The notes beneath the pieces are model-generated. The model searched no databases. It had not been told where the DNA came from and worked only from the letters and a program-made list of their open reading frames with translations. Below, piece by piece: positions 7,405 to 14,985 of a stretch of DNA of 21,241 nucleotides. This stretch comes from Faecalicatena sp. (GTDB taxonomy: Bacteria > Bacillota > Clostridia > Lachnospirales > Lachnospiraceae). The first letter of the stretch is position 1. Each line of letters starts with the position of its first letter. Made by a program: the position numbers and the translations under genes. The stretch spans positions 1 to 21,241 of the forward strand of contig VSNK01000045.1 of the NCBI GenBank assembly GCA_009774255.1. Reading direction: 5' to 3'.

Positions 7405-7767
7405 TCAGCCCTCCTCCGCACGGTCGATCATTTTTCGGATTTCAGCCGCTTCCTCCGGTGATAATGCCTTATTTTTTGTAAATGCGGCAATAAACGACGG
7501 AAGAGAGCCTCCAAAAGTATCTTCCACGAACTTCTGGCTCTGCAGGGCATAAAAATCCTGCCGTGAGATCAGGGAGGTAACGGTTCCCTTCTCATTCTGA
7601 AATAATCCCTTATCACACAGCCGCCGCAGTACATTGTGCGCGGTAGTGCGCTTCCAGTGAAAAGCAGCGGCCGTCAGCTTTACTAATTCGGAAGAGGTAA
7701 CCGGCTCATGCTCCCAGATCATATCCGCATAGCGGGCCTCGATTACGCCTAATTGAATTGCTGCCAT
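7405..7767 (-). CDS. BlaI/MecI/CopY-family transcriptional repressor
   Basis: A winged-helix repressor of 120 residues. The DNA-binding part includes LGVIEARYADMIWEHEPVTS, a recognition-helix region WKRTTAHNVLRRLCDKGLF, and the wing EKGTVTSLISR. The C-terminal dimerisation helices (FVEDTFGGSLPSFIAAF) contain the area where the M56 protease cuts family members. GGAG (7777-7780) precedes the ATG by about nine bases. It is followed after two bases by the M56 gene, the usual blaI-blaR1 arrangement. The likely targets are its own promoter (dyads at 7872-7917) and possibly the PBP promoter. Confidence 0.9.
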   Translation of the reverse strand: MAAIQLGVIEARYADMIWEHEPVTSSELVKLTAAAFHWKRTTAHNVLRRLCDKGLFQNEKGTVTSLISRQDFYALQSQKFVEDTFGGSLPSFIAAFTKNKALSPEEAAEIRKMIDRAEEG

Positions 7768-7812
7768 CGTTGATCACTCCATTCTTTAATTCCCGCGAAT
7801 CAACCAGCCAGG

Positions 7813-7832
7813 TATCCATGCCTGCATGGATA
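7813..7832 (-). other. Leader hairpin in the blaI transcript
   Basis: TATCCATGC and GCATGGATA form a perfect nine-pair stem with a two-base loop, between the blaI promoter and start codon. There is no T-run on the coding strand side, so it is not a classical terminator. Confidence 0.45.
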
Positions 7833-7871
7833 TTTGACTCATGTAGTTGCTGTAAAAAAGTATGTAAAAAG

Positions 7872-7922
7872 AGACTACTTTATGTGGTCTTTGTGTATAG
7901 ACTACAGTATATGGTCTGTCTT
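7872..7922 (-). promoter_or_regulatory. blaI promoter with two 19-bp operator dyads
   Basis: Two related 19-base dyads, both of the form AGACTAC-N5-(A/G)TGGTCT, lie at 7872-7890 and 7899-7917, centres 27 bases apart. On the minus strand a -35 AAGACA (7922-7917) and -10 TATACA (7899-7894) are 17 bases apart, so the second dyad fills the spacer and the first covers the expected start site. A stronger -35, TTGACA (7927-7922), would pair with a weak TAGTCT at 17 bases. Placement over the promoter is what a BlaI autorepressor needs; that BlaI is the binder is inference. Confidence 0.6.
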
Positions 7923-7935
7923 GTCAAGCAGAATG

Positions 7936-8010
7936 AAAAGTTTTCCAGTTATGTGGTTGCTGATTCACCAGGTCATGTGCATTGCAACCGCACAGCTGGA
8001 AATCCTTTTT
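7936..8010. repeat. Short palindromic repeat, relative of the 18411-18623 element
   Basis: TTTTCCAGTTATGTGGTTGC (7941-7960) can pair with GCAACCGCACAGCTGGAAA (7984-8002). The left arm and the following bases (GATTC, CAGGTCAT) align with the start of the 18411 element. The right arm is identical to its end. The internal arms are missing, so this looks like a deletion derivative. It separates the blaI promoter from the promoter of the next operon. Confidence 0.7.
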
Positions 8011-8021
8011 GGAAAAAAATA

Positions 8022-8086
8022 GATGTAACTATTGACATCACAACAAAAATGTGATAGTATCTCAAATGTAACAAAGAATATTACAT
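8022..8086 (+). promoter_or_regulatory. Promoter of the ferredoxin/ABC/Rrf2 operon, with three dyads
   Basis: TTGACA (8032-8037) and TAGTAT (8055-8060) are 17 bases apart. Three dyads are threaded through it: GATGT-N8-ACATC (8022-8039) over the -35, ATCAC-N9-GTGAT (8037-8055) filling the spacer, and ATGTAA-N9-TTACAT (8066-8086) over the likely start site. The last gene of the operon is an Rrf2 regulator, a natural candidate to bind here. Confidence 0.65.
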
Positions 8087-8104
8087 CTGAGAGAGGAAAA
8101 AAGA

Positions 8105-8713
8105 ATGAACGAAAAAGCAAAGAAATATGTGGATTTATTTCGGAAGGTTAAGATTGCTTCAGCGGCGACCGTAGATCAGGACGGACATCCGCGCAGCAGG
8201 ATCATCAATGTGATGATCAGCACAGACGAAGGAATGTACATTGTCACATCCAAAGGAAAGCCATTTTATGAGCAGCTCATAAGAACAGGAGAAATTGCGT
8301 TAAGTTCCATGTGTCCGGATTGTCAATCTTTGAAGTTTTATGGTAAGATAAAGAAGGTGGATAAGCAATGGGTGGACAAGGTCTTTGAAGAAAATCCGGG
8401 AATGAATGAGGTTTATCCCGGCGATACCCGATACATCCTGGATGCGTTTCTGATCTACGAGGGAAGCGGGGAATGGTTCGACCTCCTGCATTATCCGATC
8501 AGCCGTGAAACGTTTTCCTATGGAACCGAAGAAGAAAGGGCCGGATTTGAGATTACGGATTCCTGCATTGGCTGCGGTTCCTGCCGGGAGGTATGTCCGC
8601 AGAAGTGTATTCAGGAAGGCAGCCCATACCGGATTGATCCCGCACATTGTCTCCAGTGCGGCGCGTGTAAGGAAACGTGCCCGGCAGATGCGGTGAGAAA
8701 GCTCCATTGCTGA
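8105..8713 (+). CDS. Split-barrel flavin-type protein fused to a two-cluster ferredoxin
   Basis: A predicted cytosolic redox protein of 202 residues. Residues about 1-140 are a pyridoxamine-phosphate-oxidase-like split barrel, a fold that usually binds FMN (KIASAATVDQDGHPRSRIIN, then MYIVTSKGKPFYEQL). Residues 150-202 carry two 4Fe-4S motifs: C154, C157, C160, C164 and C182, C185, C188, C192. The CxxCxxCxxxCP spacing suggests two low-potential clusters as in bacterial ferredoxins, so electrons could pass between clusters and a bound flavin. The ribosome site GAGAGGAA (about 8090-8097) lies close before the ATG. It is the first gene of an operon with an OpuC-type importer and an Rrf2 regulator, suggesting it acts on the imported compound. 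The substrate is unknown. Confidence 0.85.
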   Translation: MNEKAKKYVDLFRKVKIASAATVDQDGHPRSRIINVMISTDEGMYIVTSKGKPFYEQLIRTGEIALSSMCPDCQSLKFYGKIKKVDKQWVDKVFEENPGMNEVYPGDTRYILDAFLIYEGSGEWFDLLHYPISRETFSYGTEEERAGFEITDSCIGCGSCREVCPQKCIQEGSPYRIDPAHCLQCGACKETCPADAVRKLHC

Positions 8714-8799
8714 AATCTGTCTGTCGGATGCGGTGAGAGCACTTCATAAGATATATGGAAAAAGCAGAAATATGCGATATAAAAGAGGTGATGAAGGGA

Positions 8800-9441
8800 A
8801 TGCTATTTGAGGAAGTCATCCGGACATATATTGAGAGAAAAGAGTGGTTCCTGGAGCTGATGCTTCAGCATATCATGTTAGCGGCCGTTTCCATTGCCCT
8901 GGCGGGAGTGATCGGACTGCTGACAGGCATCTGGATTGCGGAGCATGACAGGTTTTCCGCGCCGGTTCTTGGAATTGCCAACGTATTTTATACCATCCCG
9001 TCCATTTCCCTGCTGGGCATGCTGATCCCGTTTCTGGGAATCGGAAATAATACGGCGGTGGCGGCGCTGACCATCTACGGAGTGATGCCTATGGTGCGCA
9101 ATACCTATGCCGGGATCCGGGGAGTATCCGCGGACGTCATCATGGCGGCAAGAGGGATGGGGAGTACGGATTTTCAGATCATGACAAAGATCAAGCTGCC
9201 GCTGGCAGCAGGCGTAATCATAGCAGGCGTGCGCAATATGGTCGTGATGACGCTTTCAACCGCGGCTATCGCCTCCTTTATCGGAGCAGGCGGCCTCGGC
9301 GTGGCAATCTACAGAGGCATTACAACGTATAATATGGCCCTCACCTTTGGAGGCAGCTTTCTGATTGCGCTGCTTGCGCTGGTCAGTGATCTGCTGCTTG
9401 GAGGGCTGGAAAAAAAGATAAAAAAGAGGAGTGGAAATTGA
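8800..9441 (+). CDS. OpuC/OpuB-type ABC importer permease
   Basis: An inner-membrane permease of 213 residues in the BPD transporter superfamily, of the glycine betaine/choline/carnitine (quaternary amine) branch. It has five to six hydrophobic segments. The cytoplasmic EAA-type loop reads AARGMGSTDFQIMTKIKLPL, and IASFIGAGGLG is typical of the branch. ATG 8800 is favoured: GAGGTG (8785-8790) is nine bases upstream and the length then fits the family. The frame also offers ATGs at 8755 and 8791. It is the only permease gene in the operon, while many Opu systems encode two, so it probably forms a homodimer. Confidence 0.87.
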   Translation: MLFEEVIRTYIERKEWFLELMLQHIMLAAVSIALAGVIGLLTGIWIAEHDRFSAPVLGIANVFYTIPSISLLGMLIPFLGIGNNTAVAALTIYGVMPMVRNTYAGIRGVSADVIMAARGMGSTDFQIMTKIKLPLAAGVIIAGVRNMVVMTLSTAAIASFIGAGGLGVAIYRGITTYNMALTFGGSFLIALLALVSDLLLGGLEKKIKKRSGN

Positions 9442-9442
9442 G

Positions 9443-10465
9443 ATGAAGAGAAAACAGACAGCAGCGTTTTTGTTGGCAGCTATTCTGGCATTTGCCGGAG
9501 TGGGATGTGGGAACAATGGAGGAAATCCCGATTCCGCAGGCAGCGGGAGTGCAGGTGAGGAAACTGTGGAAAATCAGGAATCAGGCGGGGATAGTGACAG
9601 CATGGATACGGAAGAGGCCGGCGGCGAAAGCGAAGAAAGCGCGGGGAAACCTATTCAGATCGCTACAAAGCCTATGACGGAGCAGTATATCCTGGGAGAA
9701 ATGCTGAAGCTTCTGATCGAAGAAAATACGGATTATACGGCAGAGATCACAAAAGGAATCGGCGGCGGCACCAGCAACATTCAGCCGGCTATGGAAAAGG
9801 GCGAGTTCGACCTGTACCCCGAATATACGTCCAGCGGCTGGGTCATGGTATTGAAGCATGATGCGGGTGAAGTGAGCGATGAGGAAATTCTGGACAAGCT
9901 TAAGGAAGAATACGAAGAGCAGTTTGATATGACCTGGGTCGGACTCTATGGCTTTAATAATACCTTTGCGGTGGCCGTGCGCAAAGAGGCCGCGGAAGAA
10001 TATCAGCTCAAGACCACTTCGGATCTGGCTGACGTATCCGGCGAGCTTGTGTTTGGGGGAAATCCGGATTATATCGAGCGGGAGGACGGATTCGGCCTGC
10101 TGTGCAGCACCTACGGACTGGACTTCAAGGAAGTGCGGGACATCGATATCGGTCTGAAATATGAAGCCATGGAACAGGGAGACATTGACGTGACCAATGG
10201 ATTTACCACAGACGCACAGCTCAGCCGCGACGATATCACGGTGCTCGAAGACGACAAACATCTGCAGGTAAATTATTTCTGTTCCACGGTGGTGAGAAAA
10301 GAGGCCCTGGAAAACTACCCGGGTCTGGAAGATGTGCTGATGAAGATGGATGGTATTCTGACAGACAAGGAAATGGCATCGCTGAATTATCAGGTAGAAG
10401 TAGAAGGACAGGACGAGGCGGAAGTGGCGGAAGCGTTCCTGAAGGAAAAGGGACTGACAAAATAG
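9443..10465 (+). CDS. OpuC-type substrate-binding lipoprotein
   Basis: An extracellular ligand-binding protein of 340 residues, probably lipid-anchored at C22 after a hydrophobic signal (FLLAAILAFAGVGC). The -3 residue of the lipobox is glycine rather than the usual leucine. A Gly/Ser/Glu linker (about 23-70) precedes the type II periplasmic-binding fold: IQIATKPMTEQYILGEM, ITKGIGGGTSNIQPAMEKGE, DLYPEYTSSGW. These match the OpuAC/OpuBC/EgtU-like group that binds betaine, choline, carnitine or similar cations. The ATG lies just after the permease stop, with GAGGAG at 9426-9431; a GTG at 9431 is an alternative. The ligand cannot be settled by reading alone. Confidence 0.88.
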   Translation: MKRKQTAAFLLAAILAFAGVGCGNNGGNPDSAGSGSAGEETVENQESGGDSDSMDTEEAGGESEESAGKPIQIATKPMTEQYILGEMLKLLIEENTDYTAEITKGIGGGTSNIQPAMEKGEFDLYPEYTSSGWVMVLKHDAGEVSDEEILDKLKEEYEEQFDMTWVGLYGFNNTFAVAVRKEAAEEYQLKTTSDLADVSGELVFGGNPDYIEREDGFGLLCSTYGLDFKEVRDIDIGLKYEAMEQGDIDVTNGFTTDAQLSRDDITVLEDDKHLQVNYFCSTVVRKEALENYPGLEDVLMKMDGILTDKEMASLNYQVEVEGQDEAEVAEAFLKEKGLTK

Positions 10466-10467
10466 AT

Positions 10468-11235
10468 ATGATTCAATTAGAACATGTGACGAAAAGTTTT
10501 GGTGAAAATTGTATACTGGATGATTTCAGCCTGCAGGTGCGGGAGGGGGAATTTCTGACAGCCATCGGAAAATCCGGGTGCGGAAAAACCACGATGCTGA
10601 AACTGATCAACGGCCTTCTCACTCCCGATTGCGGCCGTATTATCGTGGGGGGAAAGAATCTGGCCGAGACGGACCTTGTGGCGCTGCGGCGGCGTATCGG
10701 CTATGTGATCCAGAACGGCGGAATATTCCCTCATATGACTGTGGAGAAAAATATTACCTATGTACCGGTTATCAGCGGCAGAAAGAATAAAAATGAGAAC
10801 CGGCGGCTTGCACTGCGTCTGCTTCGGCTAGTAGGGCTGGAGGAAGAGATGGCGGACCGTTATCCTGCGGAGCTTTCCGGCGGACAGCAGCAGAGGGTGG
10901 GGATCGCCAGAGCGCTTGCGGCAGAGCCCAGGATCCTGCTGATGGACGAGCCCTTCGGGGCGCTGGATGAGATTACAAGACAGACCATGCAGGATGAGAT
11001 TCTGCGGCTGCAGAAAGAATTAAAACTGACCATCGTATTTATCACCCATGACATCCGGGAAGCCATGAAGCTGGGGGATCGGATACTGGTCATGGAGCAG
11101 GGAAAGGTCCGTCAGCTCGATACGCCGGAACAGATCAGGGAAAATCCGGCAGACGCATTCGTGCGGGAGCTGGTGAGCGGATTTGGGATGCCGGGAACGG
11201 AAAGAAAGAGGGAACAGGATGCAGATTTCAAGTAG
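10468..11235 (+). CDS. OpuC-type ABC importer ATPase
   Basis: The ATP-hydrolysing subunit of the importer, 255 residues. The Walker A motif is GKSGCGKT (34-41), the signature is LSGGQQQRVG (about 136), and Walker B is ILLMDEPFGALD (about 157-168). The switch histidine is in FITHDIREAM. The C-terminus ends soon after the ATPase domain, without the paired CBS domains that sense ionic strength in OpuA/OpuC ATPases. Control by osmotic strength through this subunit is thus unlikely. It starts two bases after the lipoprotein stop, and its end overlaps the Rrf2 gene. Confidence 0.9.
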   Translation: MIQLEHVTKSFGENCILDDFSLQVREGEFLTAIGKSGCGKTTMLKLINGLLTPDCGRIIVGGKNLAETDLVALRRRIGYVIQNGGIFPHMTVEKNITYVPVISGRKNKNENRRLALRLLRLVGLEEEMADRYPAELSGGQQQRVGIARALAAEPRILLMDEPFGALDEITRQTMQDEILRLQKELKLTIVFITHDIREAMKLGDRILVMEQGKVRQLDTPEQIRENPADAFVRELVSGFGMPGTERKREQDADFK

Positions 11236-11644
11236 GTTTACGATTGCAGTGCATATGCTGTTGTGTATGGATATATTTCAGGAAGAGTATAAGGTCACCA
11301 GCGATTTTATGGCATTCAGCATCGGGGTAAATCCTGTGATCATCCGGAAGCTGCTGTCCCAGCTAAAGGATGCCGGCCTGGCAGAGGTGAAGCGCGGGCC
11401 GGGCGGAGCTGTCCCTGCAAAACCGCTGGAGGAGATCACATTTCTGGATATTTATCGGGCAGTGGACTGTGTCGGGGAGAATACACTCTTTCATTTTCAC
11501 GAAAATCCGAATCCAGACTGCCCGGTCGGAAAAAACATCCACCGAATTCTGGACGGAAGGCTGGTTCAGGTGCAGGAGGCGATGGAGCAGGAGCTTGGGG
11601 CGATTACCCTGGCGATGGTGAAGGAAGACCTGGGGAAGATATGA
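11219..11644 (+). CDS. Rrf2-family transcriptional regulator
   Basis: A winged-helix repressor of 141 residues, of the YwnA-like branch. The N-terminal MQISSRFTIAVHMLLCMD, the recognition-helix region NPVIIRKLLSQLKDAGLAEV and the wing KRGPGGAVPAK are typical. There are three cysteines in all, but not the clustered trio that binds an Fe-S cluster in IscR/NsrR; only the one in NPDCPVG lies in the sensing region. A thiol-based or ligand-based switch is therefore more likely than a cluster, but this is inference. ATG 11219 overlaps the end of the ATPase gene, with AAGAGGGA upstream; the frame is open from 11183. It probably controls its own operon through the dyads at 8022-8086. Confidence 0.87.
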   Translation: MQISSRFTIAVHMLLCMDIFQEEYKVTSDFMAFSIGVNPVIIRKLLSQLKDAGLAEVKRGPGGAVPAKPLEEITFLDIYRAVDCVGENTLFHFHENPNPDCPVGKNIHRILDGRLVQVQEAMEQELGAITLAMVKEDLGKI

Positions 11645-11650
11645 AAACAG

Positions 11651-11673
11651 AAAACCTGCCGTCGGCAGGTTTT
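11651..11673. terminator. Bidirectional terminator between convergent operons
   Basis: AAAACCTGCC and GGCAGGTTTT form a ten-pair stem with a three-base loop. There are A residues before and T residues after, so it can act on both strands. It lies between the Rrf2 stop (11644) and the stop of the convergent FtsX permease (11681). Confidence 0.85.
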
Positions 11674-11680
11674 CCGATTC

Positions 11681-14155
11681 TTATTCCACTGTCTCAATTG
11701 AATCTACGATACTCATCTTCCCGATCCCATACAGCGGAACAGCCGTCGCGATCATACATGCCGCTACGGATACGGCCGCCGCTTCGAGGATCGCGGCGAT
11801 CGGAACAGCCGAGAGTCTCAGCATATCCAAGGCGGCCGCGTCGATCAATACCGTACAGATATATCCGCAGACTCCGCCGATCACCGACGCGGTCAGTCCA
11901 TAGTAAGCCCCTTCCCACAAAAACGTCTTATAGAGGCTGCGGGCGCTCATCCCGATGGCCCTCTGCATCCCGATTTCGCTGACACGGGTATGGATATTTG
12001 TGTAAACGGTGTTGATAATATTCAAGATACCAATCAGGCCGATAAATAAGATCAGCCCCCAGCAAAGCAGCCGGATCTGCTCAAAACTTTCCTCCATCTG
12101 TGCGTCGGATTTCCGGTAAGACAGCCAGTGGCTGCCCGGATTTTCATTGCACCAATTGTCCAGCCATGCCTCAAAGCTTTCCGTGTCCGCACCTTCCGCC
12201 ATAACAGGATATACTTCGGAGAATCTGTTTTCCCCCGTCAGGCTGTCGTACACGGAATCCACGGCTATCATCTGTATCCCGTTGATGAAGCCGCCGTTAT
12301 TCACAGTTACCACACCGTTTGTGATTTCTGCGACCCGCAGAGGGGTTCCGCCGACCGTAATCATGTCGCCTTTTTTCAATTCTGTATGTTCGATTTCTTC
12401 TCCTTCTGTGGCAAAAGGAATTGGATTTTTTACCAGGCAGGCTTTCCCATTTTGCAGATCCGCCAGATCTTCTTTCGATAGGCCGGGAGCCATACGTTCC
12501 ATAAGGTTCAGGTCTACTGCCGCAATCTGGAAGGTTTCTCCGGGATAAAGTGAAAAGTCAAGTTTCGCCATATCCTGCTCATTCGAATCGTAAACCTTCA
12601 GCTTCGCAGTAGACAATTCCGATACCGCGTCCTGTTCTTTCAGTTCTTCGACCGCTTCCGGTGAAATGCCGGAGGTCTCGTTTGTCACGGAATAGTCGCC
12701 GATATGCATATCCTGTACGTCACTGCTGGCATCCAGCAGGCGGCTGAAGCTCTGCAGGGCAACAAAAACGGTGATGCTCATTACGATCGACAAGATCGTG
12801 ATTACGGTACGGCTGCGGTTCCTCTTTAAATTCAGCCGCGCGTAGAATGCTTCGAAATTGCGGATCTTTTTTTGCTTCCGGTGTCTTCTGCGGATTTTCA
12901 CGGACTGCCCGCTCATGGCCGCCGTGGGTGATATGCGGGAAGCATACCGGGCGGAAGGGTAAGCTGCCAGTACGGCAAAAAGCAGTGTGACAAAGATGCT
13001 GAGGAGTAAAGGCAAAGGACCGCCCGTGCTGCTTTCAGCTACCATGTGATTCAGTTCCTCTATATTTTCCGCCATAAATAAATCCGGGTTCAGTACGCCG
13101 AGAGCCGCAGTCAGAATTCCTTTCGCCGAAAGACTGCCCAGGAGCACGCCCAGCGGCAGTCCGGCTCCGCAGAGAATCAGAAGCTGTACGGTGACCAGCA
13201 TATAGAGCTGTCTGCGTTCACTTCCGATGGCGCGCAGGGTGCCGTATTCCCGGATCCGTTTTGTGACGGCGACCTTCAAAATATTGTAGATTACCAATCC
13301 CGCCGCCAGCAGGATCAAAGCGCCCACCAGAATACAGGCTGCAGCCATAAAGGGAAATCCGCTGCCAGTGTCCGAGGCTGTTTTCTCATCGTAGCGAATA
13401 CCCAGCGCATTGAGCAGAATCCAGTTGTATTGAATATCATTTTCCGGAACATTTAGTTTTTCTGCCAGATCATACACAATTGACTGAAATTGATCGCGGT
13501 TTTGTGTCTTGAAATCGGTGGAATACAAAAAATATCGCTCCGGGAGCACTTCGGCTGCGGTTCCTTCTCCGACAACAGCATCCAGAATTCCGCTGGCATA
13601 GCCCACGTAGTTATCTTCCAGAATTCCCGTCAGCACAAAATCCTCAGTATATTCATAGGGAGGCTGGTCATCTCTCATCAGGCTGATACTGACCGGCAGC
13701 GTAATGGTATCCCCCAGGTCTCCTGTAAAGTCCAGATATTGCAGGGCATCTTCCGAAAGGGCGATCTCTCCTTTCCCTGCCGGAAGCCGGCCTTCTTTGA
13801 CCGTGCTGACCGTAGGGTATGCCTGCAGCGCGTTTTCATGATATTCCCGCAGGAAAAGTGTCAGGCCGCTGTTCCCTAAAGGGAGAGAGCCAAGGGTGAT
13901 CCAGCTGCCCGTATCTTTTAATCGAGAATCGGACAGAAGGGCGTTCTTCTGTTCTTCCGTCAGTTGATGAAATGTCGCGTAACGGTCTCCGTTCAGCCCG
14001 GCCGCCTGATCTACACGCATGGCCTGCAGAATACCGATAGACTGTCCCAATGCAGTAGTCGCAACGGTTGACAGGATGACCGCTATGAGGATGAGGATCG
14101 AAGTGATCTTCTGCGCCTTCAATTCTTTCCATGCCAGAGATAAGTAGGATTTCAT
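11681..14155 (-). CDS. FtsX/MacB-like ABC transporter permease with two FtsX domains
   Basis: A membrane permease of 824 residues. An N-terminal helix (about 17-37) is followed by a large extracytoplasmic region. The first FtsX domain has helices near 270-300, 315-345 and 390-410 (typical REYGTLRAIGSERRQLYML). A second unit follows: a helix near 455-475, another extracytoplasmic domain, then a final FtsX domain with SEIGMQRAIGMSARSLYKTF. Eight helices are expected. Such permeases work by mechanotransmission, exporting or removing peptides, lipoproteins or antibiotics from the membrane rather than classical import. The start overlaps the ATPase stop (ATGA). Likely control by the TCS at 16509-18271 is suggested by a shared promoter motif. 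The substrate is unknown. Confidence 0.88.
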   Translation of the reverse strand: MKSYLSLAWKELKAQKITSILILIAVILSTVATTALGQSIGILQAMRVDQAAGLNGDRYATFHQLTEEQKNALLSDSRLKDTGSWITLGSLPLGNSGLTLFLREYHENALQAYPTVSTVKEGRLPAGKGEIALSEDALQYLDFTGDLGDTITLPVSISLMRDDQPPYEYTEDFVLTGILEDNYVGYASGILDAVVGEGTAAEVLPERYFLYSTDFKTQNRDQFQSIVYDLAEKLNVPENDIQYNWILLNALGIRYDEKTASDTGSGFPFMAAACILVGALILLAAGLVIYNILKVAVTKRIREYGTLRAIGSERRQLYMLVTVQLLILCGAGLPLGVLLGSLSAKGILTAALGVLNPDLFMAENIEELNHMVAESSTGGPLPLLLSIFVTLLFAVLAAYPSARYASRISPTAAMSGQSVKIRRRHRKQKKIRNFEAFYARLNLKRNRSRTVITILSIVMSITVFVALQSFSRLLDASSDVQDMHIGDYSVTNETSGISPEAVEELKEQDAVSELSTAKLKVYDSNEQDMAKLDFSLYPGETFQIAAVDLNLMERMAPGLSKEDLADLQNGKACLVKNPIPFATEGEEIEHTELKKGDMITVGGTPLRVAEITNGVVTVNNGGFINGIQMIAVDSVYDSLTGENRFSEVYPVMAEGADTESFEAWLDNWCNENPGSHWLSYRKSDAQMEESFEQIRLLCWGLILFIGLIGILNIINTVYTNIHTRVSEIGMQRAIGMSARSLYKTFLWEGAYYGLTASVIGGVCGYICTVLIDAAALDMLRLSAVPIAAILEAAAVSVAACMIATAVPLYGIGKMSIVDSIETVE

Positions 14156-14826
14156 TTTGCATTCACCTCCGAAAGTGTTCCGTCTATGATCATGAACTGA
14201 CGTTCCGCCATCTGCGCGATCTGTCTGTCGTGGGTAATGATGACAAGCGTTTTTCCCATGGAATGCCAGATACTTTTCAGCAGTTCCATGACCTCATTTC
14301 CGCTTTTGCTGTCCAGATTGCCTGTCGGTTCGTCGGCAAAAATAATCTCCGGCTTCGCGATCAGGGCCCGCGCAATTGCGACCCGCTGCTGCTGGCCTCC
14401 GGAAAGCTCATGAGGGAGATGTGTCAGGCGGTCGCGGATCCCCAGCAATTCCGCGAGCTGTTTCAAATAAGCTTCATCGGGCTGCTTCTTATCCAGAAGA
14501 AGGGGCATGGTGATATTCTCCCTGGCGGTCAGGACAGGGAGCAGATTGAACTGCTGAAAGATAAATCCGATCTTCTGCCGCCGAAACGCGGAAAGCTCTT
14601 TATCACCTAGACGGTAGATATCCTTACCGTCATAGGTCAGGCTCCCGGAAGTGGGCTGGTCCAGCCCGGACAGCAGATGAAGCAGGGTGCTTTTGCCGCT
14701 CCCGGACGGTCCCATGATGGAAATAAAATCGCCGGATACGATTTCCAGATTCACCCTGTCCAATGCGGCTACCCGGTTCTCACCGACACCATAGATTTTA
14801 GATAATTCCTTAGCTTCAATATTCAT
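14152..14826 (-). CDS. MacB/LolD-type ABC transporter ATPase
   Basis: An ATPase of 224 residues that partners the FtsX-type permease. Walker A is GPSGSGKST (39-47), the Q-loop is IFQQFNLLP, the signature is LSGGQQQRVAIARAL (near 146), Walker B is IIFADEPTGNLD and the switch histidine is in IITHDRQ. The ADEPTGNLD form and length are typical of the MacB/LolD/BceA group. AGGAGG (14834-14839) lies seven bases before the ATG. The tandem TTGAG motif at 14868-14889 lies 42 bases upstream. Confidence 0.9.
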   Translation of the reverse strand: MNIEAKELSKIYGVGENRVAALDRVNLEIVSGDFISIMGPSGSGKSTLLHLLSGLDQPTSGSLTYDGKDIYRLGDKELSAFRRQKIGFIFQQFNLLPVLTARENITMPLLLDKKQPDEAYLKQLAELLGIRDRLTHLPHELSGGQQQRVAIARALIAKPEIIFADEPTGNLDSKSGNEVMELLKSIWHSMGKTLVIITHDRQIAQMAERQFMIIDGTLSEVNAK

Positions 14827-14867
14827 AAAAAAACCTCCTCAATTGGTATGTGGAGAGTGTACGGAAT

Positions 14868-14889
14868 AAATCTCAAGAAACGCTCAAGG
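14868..14889 (-). promoter_or_regulatory. Tandem TTGAG operator upstream of the ABC exporter
   Basis: On the minus strand, two TTGAG(A/C) half-sites lie 11 bases apart within 14868-14889. The arrangement and most bases are the same as at 18381-18402, before the response regulator gene. Direct repeats with about one helical turn between them are the usual OmpR/PhoB-type binding pattern. No good -10 lies 17 bases from the first half-site; TACACT (14861-14856) is at 20, as might be expected of an activator-dependent promoter. Confidence 0.6.
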
Positions 14890-14911
14890 TTTTAAGAAAT
14901 ATTTTCACAGG

Positions 14912-14940
14912 TTGCTGAATCGTATGAAGATTGGTATAAT
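14912..14940 (+). promoter_or_regulatory. Promoter of the AAA ATPase gene
   Basis: TTGCTG (14912-14917) and a perfect TATAAT (14935-14940) are 17 bases apart. The strong ribosome site AAGGAGG follows at 14972-14978. Confidence 0.7.
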
Positions 14941-14985
14941 ACAAAAGAGGAATACAAATCATTATCTGTATAAGGAGGCCGGCAT

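Noticed and set aside
7758..8054. Plus-strand frame through the blaI upstream region
   Set aside because: It covers operators and a palindromic repeat, with no ribosome site or family likeness.
8687..8738. Direct repeat GATGCGGTGAGA, 40 bases apart, at the end of the ferredoxin fusion gene
   Set aside because: A single 12-base duplication with no link to a promoter or structure; probably a small local duplication.
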